Positions 17,064-25,766 of a DNA stretch of 50,272 bases are shown here, one piece after another. Below the pieces are notes generated by a model. The model searched no databases, was not told the DNA's origin, and saw only the letters and a program-made list of their open reading frames with translations. How positions within the stretch are numbered: the first letter of the stretch is position 1; every line of letters starts with the position of its first letter. Source of the stretch: Candidatus Fraserbacteria bacterium (GTDB lineage Bacteria > Bipolaricaulota > Bipolaricaulia > RBG-16-55-9 > JAJCYT01); assembly GCA_029262795.1 (NCBI GenBank), contig JAJCYT010000026.1, positions 1 to 50,272 on the forward strand. Direction: 5' to 3'. The translations under genes were made by a program, and so were the position numbers.

Positions 17064-17705
17064 ATGGTAAAAATAACCACAACAGAAAAATCAACTGACA
17101 CCGAAGCCATGATCGATGAGCATATTATTACCACATTGGATCAGGCAAAAGCTTTATTCGATGAATTGCGCTTGCGCATGATCAACGGCCTGGGCAGCGA
17201 TTTGATGACGACCAAGCAGTTGGCAGGAAAATTGGTTGAAAAGCCCACCAAATTGTATCACCACATGGAAGTTTTGGAAAAAAATGGGTTGGTACGCGTG
17301 GTGGAAACACGGATTAAGTCAGGGATTGTTGAAAAATATTATCAGGTGGTGGCCAAACGCTTCCGCATCGCTGGCGATTTATTCAATGCAGAGGATGAAG
17401 CGGCCATTGGCTCCATCATGATTGATGCACTTCAAGAAATGTTGGATAAAACCTTGAGTGAGTTTAAAAAATTGAAGCATGCTTCATCTGACGATGACTG
17501 TGAGAGCAATGAACAAGTGTTCATCACTCATCAAAAAGTCAAGCTATCGCCAAAACGCATCAAAAAACTCCACCAAAAAATTAATGATTTGACCGATTTT
17601 CTTAAAGAATGCAACGAAGAAGACGGTGAAGAAACATTGCTTACCTTGGTCTGTCTGCCTTTGGTAGAACGCAGTGATTCAAATAAGGAAAAATCCAAAA
17701 AATAA
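17064..17705 (+). CDS. ArsR-like winged-helix transcriptional regulator
   Basis: Regulator of 213 residues. Residues about 30-105 form a winged-helix domain: ALFDELRLRMINGL, then LMTTKQLAGKLVEKPTKLYHHMEVLEKNGLVRVV and the wing TRIKSGIVEKYYQVVAKRF. The C-terminal half is helical and charged (SEFKKLKHASSDDDCESNE, KVKLSPKRIKKLHQKINDLTDFLKECNEEDGEE), probably for dimerisation or ligand response. It precedes an S9 peptidase gene by 18 bases and is likely cotranscribed with it. The palindromes at the promoter suggest autoregulation. The ribosome binding site is weak, and the effector is unknown. Confidence 0.8.
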   Translation: MVKITTTEKSTDTEAMIDEHIITTLDQAKALFDELRLRMINGLGSDLMTTKQLAGKLVEKPTKLYHHMEVLEKNGLVRVVETRIKSGIVEKYYQVVAKRFRIAGDLFNAEDEAAIGSIMIDALQEMLDKTLSEFKKLKHASSDDDCESNEQVFITHQKVKLSPKRIKKLHQKINDLTDFLKECNEEDGEETLLTLVCLPLVERSDSNKEKSKK

Positions 17706-17723
17706 TTCTGTAAAGGAGCAACC

Positions 17724-19559
17724 ATGGCACAAGCAGCCCCAATGCAAAAGGCCAAAAAATCTCGCTATCGCTTTGAACAATTTACGGCCATTCGCCTGAC
17801 CAATGGTTTGACATTTTCGCCAGACGGCGACCATGTCGCCTATATCAGCAACACCTCCGGGCAGTTCAATATCTGGAAACAGTCGGTTAAAGGCGGCTGG
17901 CCCTGGCAGCTGACCACATTTGAGGACAATACCGTTCGTACCGTCAAGTGGACGCCAAACAATGAACTTTTATTTTTGGCAGACCATCATGGCAACGAAA
18001 TGCACCAGATCTATCGCATTGATGCCAATGGTGGCTTTGCCGAGCCATTGACCTCTTTGGAAAATGTTCGCCATAGTTTTTCTAGTTCAGATTTATCAAA
18101 AGATGGACGTTACCTCGCGTATGCCTCCAACGGACGCAACCCTGCGGACATGGACATCAGCATTCTTGATCTGGACACAGGAGAAAGCAAAACCTTGATT
18201 GGTGGCGATGCCAATTATTTCCCCGCCGGTTGGTCACCTGACGGCAAGCAAATGCTCGTTGTTCAGCTTTACAGCAACACAGATCAAGATATTTTGCTGA
18301 TTGATGTGGACACGCAAGAAGCCAAAAATTTGACCAAACATGATGAGCCGACTGTGTACTATCCCGCAGGTTGGGCAGCGGATGGCTCTGGTTTTTATTT
18401 TATTACAGACGAAGATCGGGAATTTCAAGGGTTGGCGTTTTACAACCTGGCTGATGAAAGCGTGAAATCCATTGAAACGCCAGAATGGAATATCGAACAC
18501 ATCGATCACAGTGACGGCGACAAGTTGCGCGCCTGGGTGGTCAATGAAGATGGATATTCCAAGCTTTATGTCAAAAATCTGGAATCCGATCAAATGGTTC
18601 ATTTGCCAAACTTGCCCAATGGCACGATCAGCAGCATCGGGTTTTCGCCGGATGGCGACACCTTGGGCTTTTACATCAATGGCCCGAAACATGTGAGTGA
18701 TTTGTATTTATTGGATTTAAAAAGCGGTGCGCTTGACCGCTTGACCTATAGCATGCTGGGGGGCGTTCCTGAGACTGACATGGTGGAGCCGGAGCTGATC
18801 CGCTTCAAAACATTTGACGGGAAAGAAATTCCTGCCTATCTCTACCAACCTGAAGGGGCCAGTGCCGACCAACCAGTCGCCGCTGTACTTTCGATTCATG
18901 GCGGCCCAGAGGCTCAAGAACGTCCCAGCTATGCTTATGGTGGATTTTATCAATATTTGCTCAGTTTGGGAATAGCTGTGCTGGCCCCCAACATTCGTGG
19001 CAGCACAGGTTATGGCAAATCCTATCAGAAACTCATTCACCGCGATTTTGGCGGCGACGACCTGAAAGATTTCCAGGCTGCGGCTGAATATATGAAAGAA
19101 CTGGACTGGGTGGATGACAAACGACTTGGTGTGTTCGGCGGCAGTTATGGAGGCTTTGCCACGCTGTCCTGTGTGACGCGCTTGCCTGAATATTGGGCTG
19201 CGGCTGTGGATGTGGTCGGTCCCAGCAATCTGGTCACATTTGCCAAAGCGGTGCCCCCTTTCTGGAAGCGAATGATGAAAGAATGGGTGGGCGACCCTGA
19301 AGAAGATCACGATTTTCTGATGGAGCGTTCGCCAATCACGTATGTGGATCAGCTACAGTGTCCAATTCTGGTGATTCAGGGCGCGAACGATCCGCGTGTG
19401 GTGCAGTCAGAAAGCGATCAAATGGTTGATCGACTTAAAGAACTTGGTCGCGAAGTGGAGTACATGGTGTTTGAAGATGAAGGCCACGGCTTCACCAAGC
19501 GTTCCAACGCACTGATTGCCTGGCGCGCCACGGCTGATTTCTTCGAGAAACATTTGTAA
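17724..19559 (+). CDS. S9-family serine peptidase (acylaminoacyl-peptidase/prolyl oligopeptidase type)
   Basis: Cytoplasmic peptidase of 611 residues with no signal peptide. Residues about 20-340 form a seven-bladed TolB/WD40-like propeller (repeated FSPDGDHVAYIS, WSPDGKQMLVV, FSPDGDTLGFYI). Residues about 355-611 are an alpha/beta hydrolase: HGGPEAQ oxyanion loop, GGSYGGF nucleophile Ser474, Asp556 in GANDPRV and His588 in EGHGF. It would cleave short, often N-blocked or proline-containing peptides. AAAGGAG lies 6-7 bases upstream of the ATG. It follows an HTH regulator, and a short GGGCT/AGCCC hairpin follows the stop. Confidence 0.92.
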   Translation: MAQAAPMQKAKKSRYRFEQFTAIRLTNGLTFSPDGDHVAYISNTSGQFNIWKQSVKGGWPWQLTTFEDNTVRTVKWTPNNELLFLADHHGNEMHQIYRIDANGGFAEPLTSLENVRHSFSSSDLSKDGRYLAYASNGRNPADMDISILDLDTGESKTLIGGDANYFPAGWSPDGKQMLVVQLYSNTDQDILLIDVDTQEAKNLTKHDEPTVYYPAGWAADGSGFYFITDEDREFQGLAFYNLADESVKSIETPEWNIEHIDHSDGDKLRAWVVNEDGYSKLYVKNLESDQMVHLPNLPNGTISSIGFSPDGDTLGFYINGPKHVSDLYLLDLKSGALDRLTYSMLGGVPETDMVEPELIRFKTFDGKEIPAYLYQPEGASADQPVAAVLSIHGGPEAQERPSYAYGGFYQYLLSLGIAVLAPNIRGSTGYGKSYQKLIHRDFGGDDLKDFQAAAEYMKELDWVDDKRLGVFGGSYGGFATLSCVTRLPEYWAAAVDVVGPSNLVTFAKAVPPFWKRMMKEWVGDPEEDHDFLMERSPITYVDQLQCPILVIQGANDPRVVQSESDQMVDRLKELGREVEYMVFEDEGHGFTKRSNALIAWRATADFFEKHL

Positions 19560-19616
19560 TTAACCGGTCTCATTCTGAACGGGCTTTAAGCCCCACTCAG
19601 AACAACCTAACAACCA

Positions 19617-19721
19617 ATAGAACAAGGTTTCATAAAGAAAAACTGTTCTATGGCCAAATATAAAAATGTTGGATGGGGGGGCACCTGTGAGTGCATATGG
19701 TCCGCGCTCTCTCATCCAACA
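19617..19721 (+). other. Structured leader with two perfect inverted repeats
   Basis: ATAGAACA (19617-19624) pairs with TGTTCTAT (19644-19651), and TGTTGGATG (19667-19675) pairs with CATCCAACA (19713-19721). This intergenic stretch precedes the small ORF at 19754. It matches no riboswitch that I know. Confidence 0.4.
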
Positions 19722-19753
19722 CCCTGCAGCAAGGATGAAGCAAAGGATGCGAT

Positions 19754-19948
19754 ATGTTTTCTCAAGACTGGCTGGATTTGGCACAGGAGCATCATAAACA
19801 ACTGTTACGAGATGGTGAACAAGAACGAACAGCGAAATTGAACCACAATGTTGAACTGCCCCTATATCAGCGTCTAATGGATCGAATGGGTGATGGATTA
19901 ATTGCCCTGGGACAGCGCTTAAAACACGGGCAAATGGTGTCACACTAA
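19754..19948 (+). CDS. Small charged protein, 64 residues
   Basis: Helical protein with LDLAQEHHKQLLRDGEQERTAKL and a C-terminal amphipathic PLYQRLMDRMGDGLIALGQRLKHG. I recall short unnamed proteins with a similar LAxxHHxxLLREAExxR opening and a basic GxxLIxxGxRL end, many of them in Chloroflexota; this is memory, not a search. ATG 19754 has AAAGGA about 8 bases upstream. It is 12 bases ahead of the SDR epimerase and is likely cotranscribed. An overlapping frame starting at 19650 is rejected. Confidence 0.6.
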   Translation: MFSQDWLDLAQEHHKQLLRDGEQERTAKLNHNVELPLYQRLMDRMGDGLIALGQRLKHGQMVSH

Positions 19949-19960
19949 ACGGAGGTCTTT

Positions 19961-20950
19961 TTGAAATTATTGGTACTGGGCGGCACAGTTTTTTTAGGCC
20001 GCCATGTGGTGGAAGCGGCTTTAAGCAAAGGCCATGAAGTCACTATGTTCAATCGTGGTCAGAGCAATTCAGATTTGTTTCCTGAAGTGGAGAAACTTAA
20101 AGGTGACCGTGACGGTGATCTCAAAGCGCTAGAAGGCCGAAGTTGGGATGCAGTCATCGACACGTGTGGTTATGTGCCTCGTTTGGTGGGTGATTCTGCC
20201 AAACTGCTGGCTGACCATGTAGAGCATTACGGCTTTGTGTCCAGCATTTCCGTGTATCCAGATTTTAGCAATTTCAACATTGATGAATCCACTGAAGTGG
20301 GAACACTGGAAGATGAAACCGTAGAAGTGGTCGACGGTGAAACGTATGGCCCTCTCAAGGCACTCTGTGAGCAAGCCGCCGAAAGTGCCATGCCCGGTCG
20401 AGTGAACCATGTCCGTGCTGGTCTGATTGTTGGTCCGAATGACATTTCTGATCGCTTTCCTTATTGGGTGAAACGGGTGGCTGAGGGTGGCGAAGTGCTG
20501 GCTCCTGACAAACCAGAAAATCAGCTTCAAGTGATTGATGTACGTGATTTATCTGAATGGATGCTGCACATGGCAGAAACCCGTCAGGCAGGTACGTATA
20601 ACGTCACCGGTCCGGATCACACGCTAACGATGGGTGAGTTTTTGGATGAATGTAAAAATGTCAGTGGCAGCGATGCAACCTTTACCTGGGCTGATGAAGC
20701 TTTCCTGCTCGAAAAAGAGGTTGGTCAATGGATGGAACTGCCCCTGTGGATCGCGCGGGAATCGGCTGGCTTAATGACCGCCAAAATTGATAAGGCACTG
20801 AAGAAAGGTCTAAAATTCCGTCCTCTCAGCGAAACTATTCACGCCACGTTGGCGTGGGAAAAAACCCGTCCTGCAGATTTGGAAAGACGTGCAGGAATGG
20901 CGGCTGACCGCGAAGCTGAATTGTTAGAAGCATTGCGACAAGTGGCTTAA
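19961..20950 (+). CDS. NAD-dependent epimerase/dehydratase (extended SDR)
   Basis: Extended short-chain dehydrogenase of 329 residues. The Rossmann motif is LVLGGTVFLGRHVVEAAL (about 3-20). The catalytic YxxxK is YGPLK, here in the form seen in atypical SDRs related to isoflavone reductase or mRNA-binding CSP41-like proteins. RAGLIVGPNDISDRFPYWVKR and LQVIDVRDLSEWM mark the substrate domain. It may act on a nucleotide sugar, but several subfamilies of this type have unknown substrates. TTG is the start, with CGGAGG 7-8 bases upstream. It follows a 64-residue gene and ends at a shared convergent terminator. Confidence 0.8.
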   Translation: MKLLVLGGTVFLGRHVVEAALSKGHEVTMFNRGQSNSDLFPEVEKLKGDRDGDLKALEGRSWDAVIDTCGYVPRLVGDSAKLLADHVEHYGFVSSISVYPDFSNFNIDESTEVGTLEDETVEVVDGETYGPLKALCEQAAESAMPGRVNHVRAGLIVGPNDISDRFPYWVKRVAEGGEVLAPDKPENQLQVIDVRDLSEWMLHMAETRQAGTYNVTGPDHTLTMGEFLDECKNVSGSDATFTWADEAFLLEKEVGQWMELPLWIARESAGLMTAKIDKALKKGLKFRPLSETIHATLAWEKTRPADLERRAGMAADREAELLEALRQVA

Positions 20951-21002
20951 CCCATTAATAAAATATTCATGATTTAAAGCTGACTCCGAATTGTTTTGGT
21001 AA

Positions 21003-21042
21003 AAAGAAAAGCGACCTGCTTCATGCAGGCCGCTTTTCTTTT
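21003..21042. terminator. Bidirectional terminator between convergent genes
   Basis: AAAGAAAAGCGACCTGC / GCAGGCCGCTTTTCTTT with loop TTCAT. A-rich on the left and T-rich on the right, so it can serve the SDR gene and the TPR protein. Confidence 0.8.
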
Positions 21043-21074
21043 ATGTCGTGTTTGGGTTCGGCTATATTTTTAAA

Positions 21075-23882
21075 TTACAAAGAACAGCTCACTTCACCCG
21101 TTTCAGGCCCGCGCCCGATGAAGGTGTCGATAAACACCAACAACTGCGATTGTTCGAACTCATCGAGTTCATAGATACGATTCCAGGCAGTGAGGGCAAA
21201 GCTACTGTCAAACGTTTCTTTATAAGGTGCCAGGATCACCTGGCAATATGTGGCACTTTGACGCAACTCGATCACGAATTCAATCAAGCTTTGCTTCACA
21301 TCTTCAGGGGTATTTTCGTGGTATTGAATTAAAATCCCGCCACTGGCCAGGTTACGAAGCTGTACTTCATCTTCAATAGGTTCATTGTGGATGCCCCATG
21401 AAGATGGCAGTGTGTAATGCCATCCAGAGGTCGGGGGGGTCGAATTATAAACAGCGTGTGTTTCACCAGGTGCAATAATGTCACTGCCCAAATCTTCCAC
21501 TGGTGAACCAGGCAGGTTGTCGCCCACCACAGCGGCCAGCTGGTCGGAAATCTGTTTCACCTCATCCACACGATACAGCGGATAGCGTTCGCGCAGACGC
21601 TGCAGGGTTTGCCAACTGCTTGTCAATTGTCCTTCGTTCAAATGGAGTAATGCCAAGCGATAGAGGGCATTTTTACCTTCTTCACTCATGGGTTGCCCTG
21701 GTCCAGCTTTGGCTTGATCCGTATCGGCAACCAACTTGTAAAGATTGATCTGCTGCCTCGGCGTGGGATTGAGGCTGAGGGCGTGGTTGTAATGTCCTAA
21801 AGCTTCATCGTACTTGAGCCGATCTTGTGCCACTTGCCCCAGGCCTTCATAGGCTTCCACCTCGTCGGCATTTTGTTCCAACAGTGCATTGTATTGCTTT
21901 ACAGCGCCTTCATAGACGTGTCGCTCTAAATAGTAATCAGATAGCATTAATCGCATTTCTGAATTGTTTGGGTCAGCATCAATGGCTTCCAAAGCAATCA
22001 TGCGACGTTCGGTATAGGTTAAATTTTTACCATACTGGAAGGCATCTTTGTACGCTTTTTGTGCCAGTTCCAAATTTCCTTGAGCGGCGTAAACTTTGGC
22101 CATACCGTGATAGGCTTTGGCAAAGGTTTTCTCCTGTTCAATGGCACTTTCGAAACTGCCAATGGCGTCTTCAAATTGCTCATTTGCAAAATAAGCACGC
22201 CCCAGCTTTTCATGCACCTCATGGTCTCTGTCGTTGAGGGCGAGAGAAGCCTGGTAGTGTTCCTGTGCAGCAACAGGATCTTCTTGAATCATGGCCAGAT
22301 CGCCTAAATTCGTCAGCACGAATGGATAGTCATTGTCAATGCGAGGGTCCATTCTGTCTTTCAGCGCATTGAGTAAATCGCCTGCTTTGACCAGAATTTC
22401 AGCGCGCTCGGCTTCTTCTTCAGGGAAGAATTGATCAATCTGTACCACACGCAAGATGTAGGCTTCGGCCAATTTTCGTTCAATACTCTCAAGATCGTTG
22501 TCATTGGTTTTATAAGTTTGATCGGATTCCTTGACCACCTCATAGAGTTCGGCCGCCTTCATATAATCTTCGATAGATTGCAGATAAAATTCGCGGATGA
22601 CGTTTAAATCTCCCATTAATACATGGGCATCAACATATTCCGGATCGCGGTCCAGAGCGGCATAGAGCATTCTTTGCGGATGGCGAATGGCCACCGTTTC
22701 TATGCCTTGATTCAACAAATAACGGGCATACAAATAATAATAGACCGGATTGCCTGGATCAGACCCCAGCAGCGCTTCGAATTGTTCGTTGGAACTGGCA
22801 TCGTAGTCAACCAAAGATTGTGCTGCCAAGAAGCGGTTGCGCTCGATTTCATCTTCGATGTCTCCAGATTGATCTGGATTCAGGTTACTTTCTGCCTGTG
22901 CAATCAAATCTTGAGCTTGCAAGCTCAAATTCACTTTGCGGGTATAAAGTCGTCCCATGAAAAAGTCTAAATGCTCTTCGTTTAATGGATAATCCGAATT
23001 GCCTCTGATCGCTTCGTAGGCAGCAATGGCTTCATCCAAAAATTCTTGTTGCTCTTCAAACGTTTGTGAATTTTCAATTCTGGATTCCAGCTCGTAAGCA
23101 TGCAGCAACGGGTCATGAAAAACAATGGTGTTGCCCGATTGCAAATTACTCAACCAATTACGGATGAACGCCTGCCCCTCGGCTGAACCGGCTTCTATAT
23201 CATCGGGCAAAATATCCTGAAGTAGCAACTGACGAAGCATGTTGCTTTCAATTTCTCCACGAATACGTGCCTGTATTTCAGGCACGCTATTTTCACGGAA
23301 ACCAATCAGGATTTGGGTGGCTTCGCGTTGTTTTGGATCTCTGAGGATTTGTTCCAAACTTTCAGTGGTCAGACCATTGCCATCTAGGAAAGATTGATAT
23401 TCTGTGTTATAAGCAGATTCCACTGCATCGGCATCCACCGTGATGTCACGTGACTGAATTTCTGCGGCAATCAGCGCATCGTTAACCAAACGTTGCGCGG
23501 CCTGGTAACGAATCTGCAATTGATAATAAGCGCCGTCTGAATCCTGCAGATATTCATCCAGGTTACCGCCTTCTTCCTGGGCATAGCTGGTGCGATAACT
23601 GCGCAACAGTTCTTGAAATCCCAGCTCAACCAACTGCGCGTCGATGTCGATGCCATTGACGCTGATTACTGCGTTGGCGACTGCCACATTGGTTTCAGGT
23701 GTATTGTTGGTGTTGCCTGTATTTTCGGCATTATTGGTTTGATTTTGCTCAGTTGAGCCTGCCTGTTGGGATGAATTGGTTGCAGCATCTTGGGTCATAT
23801 TAAAACCAATCGTTAAGCCAACACCCACCACCACCACCACAATGAGGGCGACCAAACCCCATAGAAATTTTTTGGACTGCAT
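21075..23882 (-). CDS. Membrane-anchored SurA-like/TPR/DUF3105 fusion protein
   Basis: Protein of 935 residues anchored by an N-terminal hydrophobic helix (about 5-28), followed by an Asn/Thr/Gln-rich spacer. Residues about 65-240 resemble the SurA/PrsA N-terminal chaperone region (ISVNGIDIDAQLVELGFQELL, helices with NDALIAAEIQSRDI). The middle (about 270-800) is a long series of tetratricopeptide repeats, e.g. AQEHYQASLALNDRDHEVHEKLGRAYFANEQFEDAIGSFESAI. The last 120 residues match DUF3105 (AVYNSTPPTSGWHYTLPSSWGIHNEPIEDEVQLRNLASGGILIQYH). In DUF3105 proteins I expect a histidine-rich HNLEHGG; here it is RNLASGG, so those histidines are missing. The fusion suggests an extracytoplasmic assembly or chaperone role. 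GGAGG lies 11 bases upstream of ATG 23882. Confidence 0.8.
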   Translation of the reverse strand: MQSKKFLWGLVALIVVVVVGVGLTIGFNMTQDAATNSSQQAGSTEQNQTNNAENTGNTNNTPETNVAVANAVISVNGIDIDAQLVELGFQELLRSYRTSYAQEEGGNLDEYLQDSDGAYYQLQIRYQAAQRLVNDALIAAEIQSRDITVDADAVESAYNTEYQSFLDGNGLTTESLEQILRDPKQREATQILIGFRENSVPEIQARIRGEIESNMLRQLLLQDILPDDIEAGSAEGQAFIRNWLSNLQSGNTIVFHDPLLHAYELESRIENSQTFEEQQEFLDEAIAAYEAIRGNSDYPLNEEHLDFFMGRLYTRKVNLSLQAQDLIAQAESNLNPDQSGDIEDEIERNRFLAAQSLVDYDASSNEQFEALLGSDPGNPVYYYLYARYLLNQGIETVAIRHPQRMLYAALDRDPEYVDAHVLMGDLNVIREFYLQSIEDYMKAAELYEVVKESDQTYKTNDNDLESIERKLAEAYILRVVQIDQFFPEEEAERAEILVKAGDLLNALKDRMDPRIDNDYPFVLTNLGDLAMIQEDPVAAQEHYQASLALNDRDHEVHEKLGRAYFANEQFEDAIGSFESAIEQEKTFAKAYHGMAKVYAAQGNLELAQKAYKDAFQYGKNLTYTERRMIALEAIDADPNNSEMRLMLSDYYLERHVYEGAVKQYNALLEQNADEVEAYEGLGQVAQDRLKYDEALGHYNHALSLNPTPRQQINLYKLVADTDQAKAGPGQPMSEEGKNALYRLALLHLNEGQLTSSWQTLQRLRERYPLYRVDEVKQISDQLAAVVGDNLPGSPVEDLGSDIIAPGETHAVYNSTPPTSGWHYTLPSSWGIHNEPIEDEVQLRNLASGGILIQYHENTPEDVKQSLIEFVIELRQSATYCQVILAPYKETFDSSFALTAWNRIYELDEFEQSQLLVFIDTFIGRGPETGEVSCSL

Positions 23883-24036
23883 GGTATTTAAGACCTCCAA
23901 AGTATTTGCCCAAAGATTGTTTCATGCGCCCCTGCAATGTAAACATCTGTTGGGTCTGTCAGGAATTTTAAAAAATAACCGTTCAATTACCAGGATAGTG
24001 GTTATCACAGCAAAACTGACAGGCCAGCAAAATGAG

Positions 24037-24071
24037 AAGCGCCCACCGAAACATTCGGCGGGCGCTTTTTG
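24037..24071. terminator. Terminator hairpin downstream of the exported repeat protein
   Basis: AAGCGCCCACCG / CGGCGGGCGCTT stem with one mismatch. T-rich on both sides; for the minus-strand gene it lies about 40 bases after the stop. Confidence 0.65.
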
Positions 24072-24108
24072 ATGAGCTAGCTTTTAAAGTTACTAAAAAA
24101 ATCGTGTT

Positions 24109-25233
24109 TTAGTTGACGGTCAACACACTGCTGCTCAAAGGCACAGAAGAACCTGCAACAGACTGACCCAAGTTAATCACCAAAGGATCATCGCTGCCAG
24201 AGTAGAAACGTGCCAACGGTGCAATCGCAGCAGCCCCAACTGGCAAGCCTGCGCCAGACAAGGAGAAGGAGAACAAGTTGCCCGTGGTGCCCGTGGATGG
24301 GTTACCGGTGGAATCCAACACAATGGTTTCGGTGGCTTCAATCACCAAACCGGCAGCCAAAGCAGCTGCGGTGCGGTATTCAGAAGAACCACTGCCATTG
24401 GCAGTTGCCAACAAATCACTGGCTGCGCTGCCGGAAGTAGCCCACTGGCGAGCCAAAGGCGCTATAGCTGCGGCGCGTAATTCGGCACTGCCGCCATTTT
24501 GTGCAGCATCGGCCAAATCATTGGCGCAAGCAGACACATAAGCGTTAGAAGCAGCCCAGCGAGCTTCCACGGTACCACCATTGACAGCCTGGTCAGCGAT
24601 TTCAGTGCAACCGAAACCGACCAAGAAACCAAACTGCTGATAGAAACCGGAAGCAATGGTGTTTGCCATAGCCAAACGGACGCCACCTTCGCTGCAATCC
24701 AAGCTGACGCCTGAAACGCTGCTGCCACCTTCGTTACTTACGAGGTTGCTGTCGTTGAGACAAGTTTGAATGCGGTTAAATGCTTCCCTTGGGCCACCGG
24801 GCACAATGGCAAAACCATCGCGCAAGGAGAACATCACGGCAGAAGCGCGCACAAACAAACGTTCAGCGGTTACACCAGCGGCATTGGCCGTCAAGGAACC
24901 ATCAGCATAAGTCTGGTTGTCATAAGCGCCCAACAAAGGATCGCCACTGGAAATCATGCGCGTTCGTTGCGCCAAGAAGCCGGTGGAACGACCTTCTGGG
25001 GTTGGGCTGGGGGTAGCACCGTTCGAACCGAACAAGGTATCATCAGATGCTTGATCCGCCGTGCCTTCCGTGCTGGCATACTGTTGAGATAAAACAGAAG
25101 AAGCAGCTGCGCGGATATTAGGGTCCAAATCACCATTGGCCAGGCTGGTTAAATCCTGAGCCGTCCCTAGGGTAGAAACCAGCAGCGCCGAACCGAGTAC
25201 AGCCAAACCGAAAAAAACAAAAAGCTTTCGCAT
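24109..25233 (-). CDS. Exported alanine-rich protein with HEAT-like helical repeats
   Basis: Predicted secreted protein of 374 residues; I do not recognise a named family. The signal peptide (MRKLFVFFGLAVLGSALLVSTLGTAQ) probably ends after residue 25. The mature part contains recurring helical units of HEAT-like type: DPNIRAAASSVLSQQYAS, TVEARWAASNAYVSACAND, AELRAAAIAPLARQWATSG, SSEYRTAAALAAGLVI and GAAAIAPLARFY. A Thr/Pro stretch (GATPSPTPEGR) separates the first unit. Four cysteines (LNDSNL and CSEGG regions, FGCTEI, SACAND) may pair. AGGAGG lies upstream of ATG 25233. A binding or surface-structural role is possible. Confidence 0.7.
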   Translation of the reverse strand: MRKLFVFFGLAVLGSALLVSTLGTAQDLTSLANGDLDPNIRAAASSVLSQQYASTEGTADQASDDTLFGSNGATPSPTPEGRSTGFLAQRTRMISSGDPLLGAYDNQTYADGSLTANAAGVTAERLFVRASAVMFSLRDGFAIVPGGPREAFNRIQTCLNDSNLVSNEGGSSVSGVSLDCSEGGVRLAMANTIASGFYQQFGFLVGFGCTEIADQAVNGGTVEARWAASNAYVSACANDLADAAQNGGSAELRAAAIAPLARQWATSGSAASDLLATANGSGSSEYRTAAALAAGLVIEATETIVLDSTGNPSTGTTGNLFSFSLSGAGLPVGAAAIAPLARFYSGSDDPLVINLGQSVAGSSVPLSSSVLTVN

Positions 25234-25356
25234 TATGCACTAACCTCCTTGGTTTTTGCTTGCGTGTGTACAACAATGTTTTTTAAGTTCACCCATTGGT
25301 TTTTGGGTGCCTTGAGAAAGCTAACTCCCCTCCTAACACGACATTTTCTACTTTTG

Positions 25357-25386
25357 ATCTTAGCATACTTGGTTTGTCAATGTCAA
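25357..25386 (-). promoter_or_regulatory. Promoter for the exported repeat protein
   Basis: On the minus strand TTGACA (25381-25386) and TAAGAT (25357-25362) are 18 bases apart. The leader would be about 120 bases. The rest of 25387-25553 shows nothing else. Confidence 0.45.
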
Positions 25387-25553
25387 GATGATTGTGAAGT
25401 TGTGTATGATAATATGTTGTGTATCCATAGCAAATGAAGTGATTTAAAATCGCTTTTTTGAATTTAGAGCCTTGGTTTGTTTCGTATCGCCACCTTAGAA
25501 AAAACAACATCAGCTCTCATTTTTCACTTTTTATGAGCTATTGAGGACGGTTA

Positions 25554-25608
25554 CGATTATACATGATAACGTCAGATTGAAGTTTTCTGCCGTTATCATG
25601 TATAATCG
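25554..25608 (+). promoter_or_regulatory. 18-bp perfect inverted repeat containing a promoter
   Basis: CGATTATACATGATAACG at 25554-25571 is the exact reverse complement of CGTTATCATGTATAATCG at 25591-25608. The right arm contains TATAAT (25601-25606), with TTGAAG (25577-25582) 18 bases upstream. This makes a rightward promoter for the ABC binding-protein gene whose -10 lies in an operator-like palindrome. The left arm holds a mirror TATAAT, so divergent transcription is possible. Bases 25609-25749 form a leader with no ORF that I support. Confidence 0.6.
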
Positions 25609-25766
25609 CAGGAAAATTCTCGATACCATACGAACGAAACTTTTAAAATGCAAGGAGGGAGTCTATCGAAGGAAGATTTTAGTTCTCGCTGAAACTTAAA
25701 TTCTATTCGTGAGCTTTCCCAAACCACCATACCCTGTGGGTAAGCTTGCAAGGAGGTTTTCAAAAG

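Noticed and set aside
19650..19841. 63-codon ORF overlapping the 64-residue small protein
   Set aside because: It runs through the inverted repeats and has poor composition; the frame at 19754 has the ribosome binding site and protein-like sequence.
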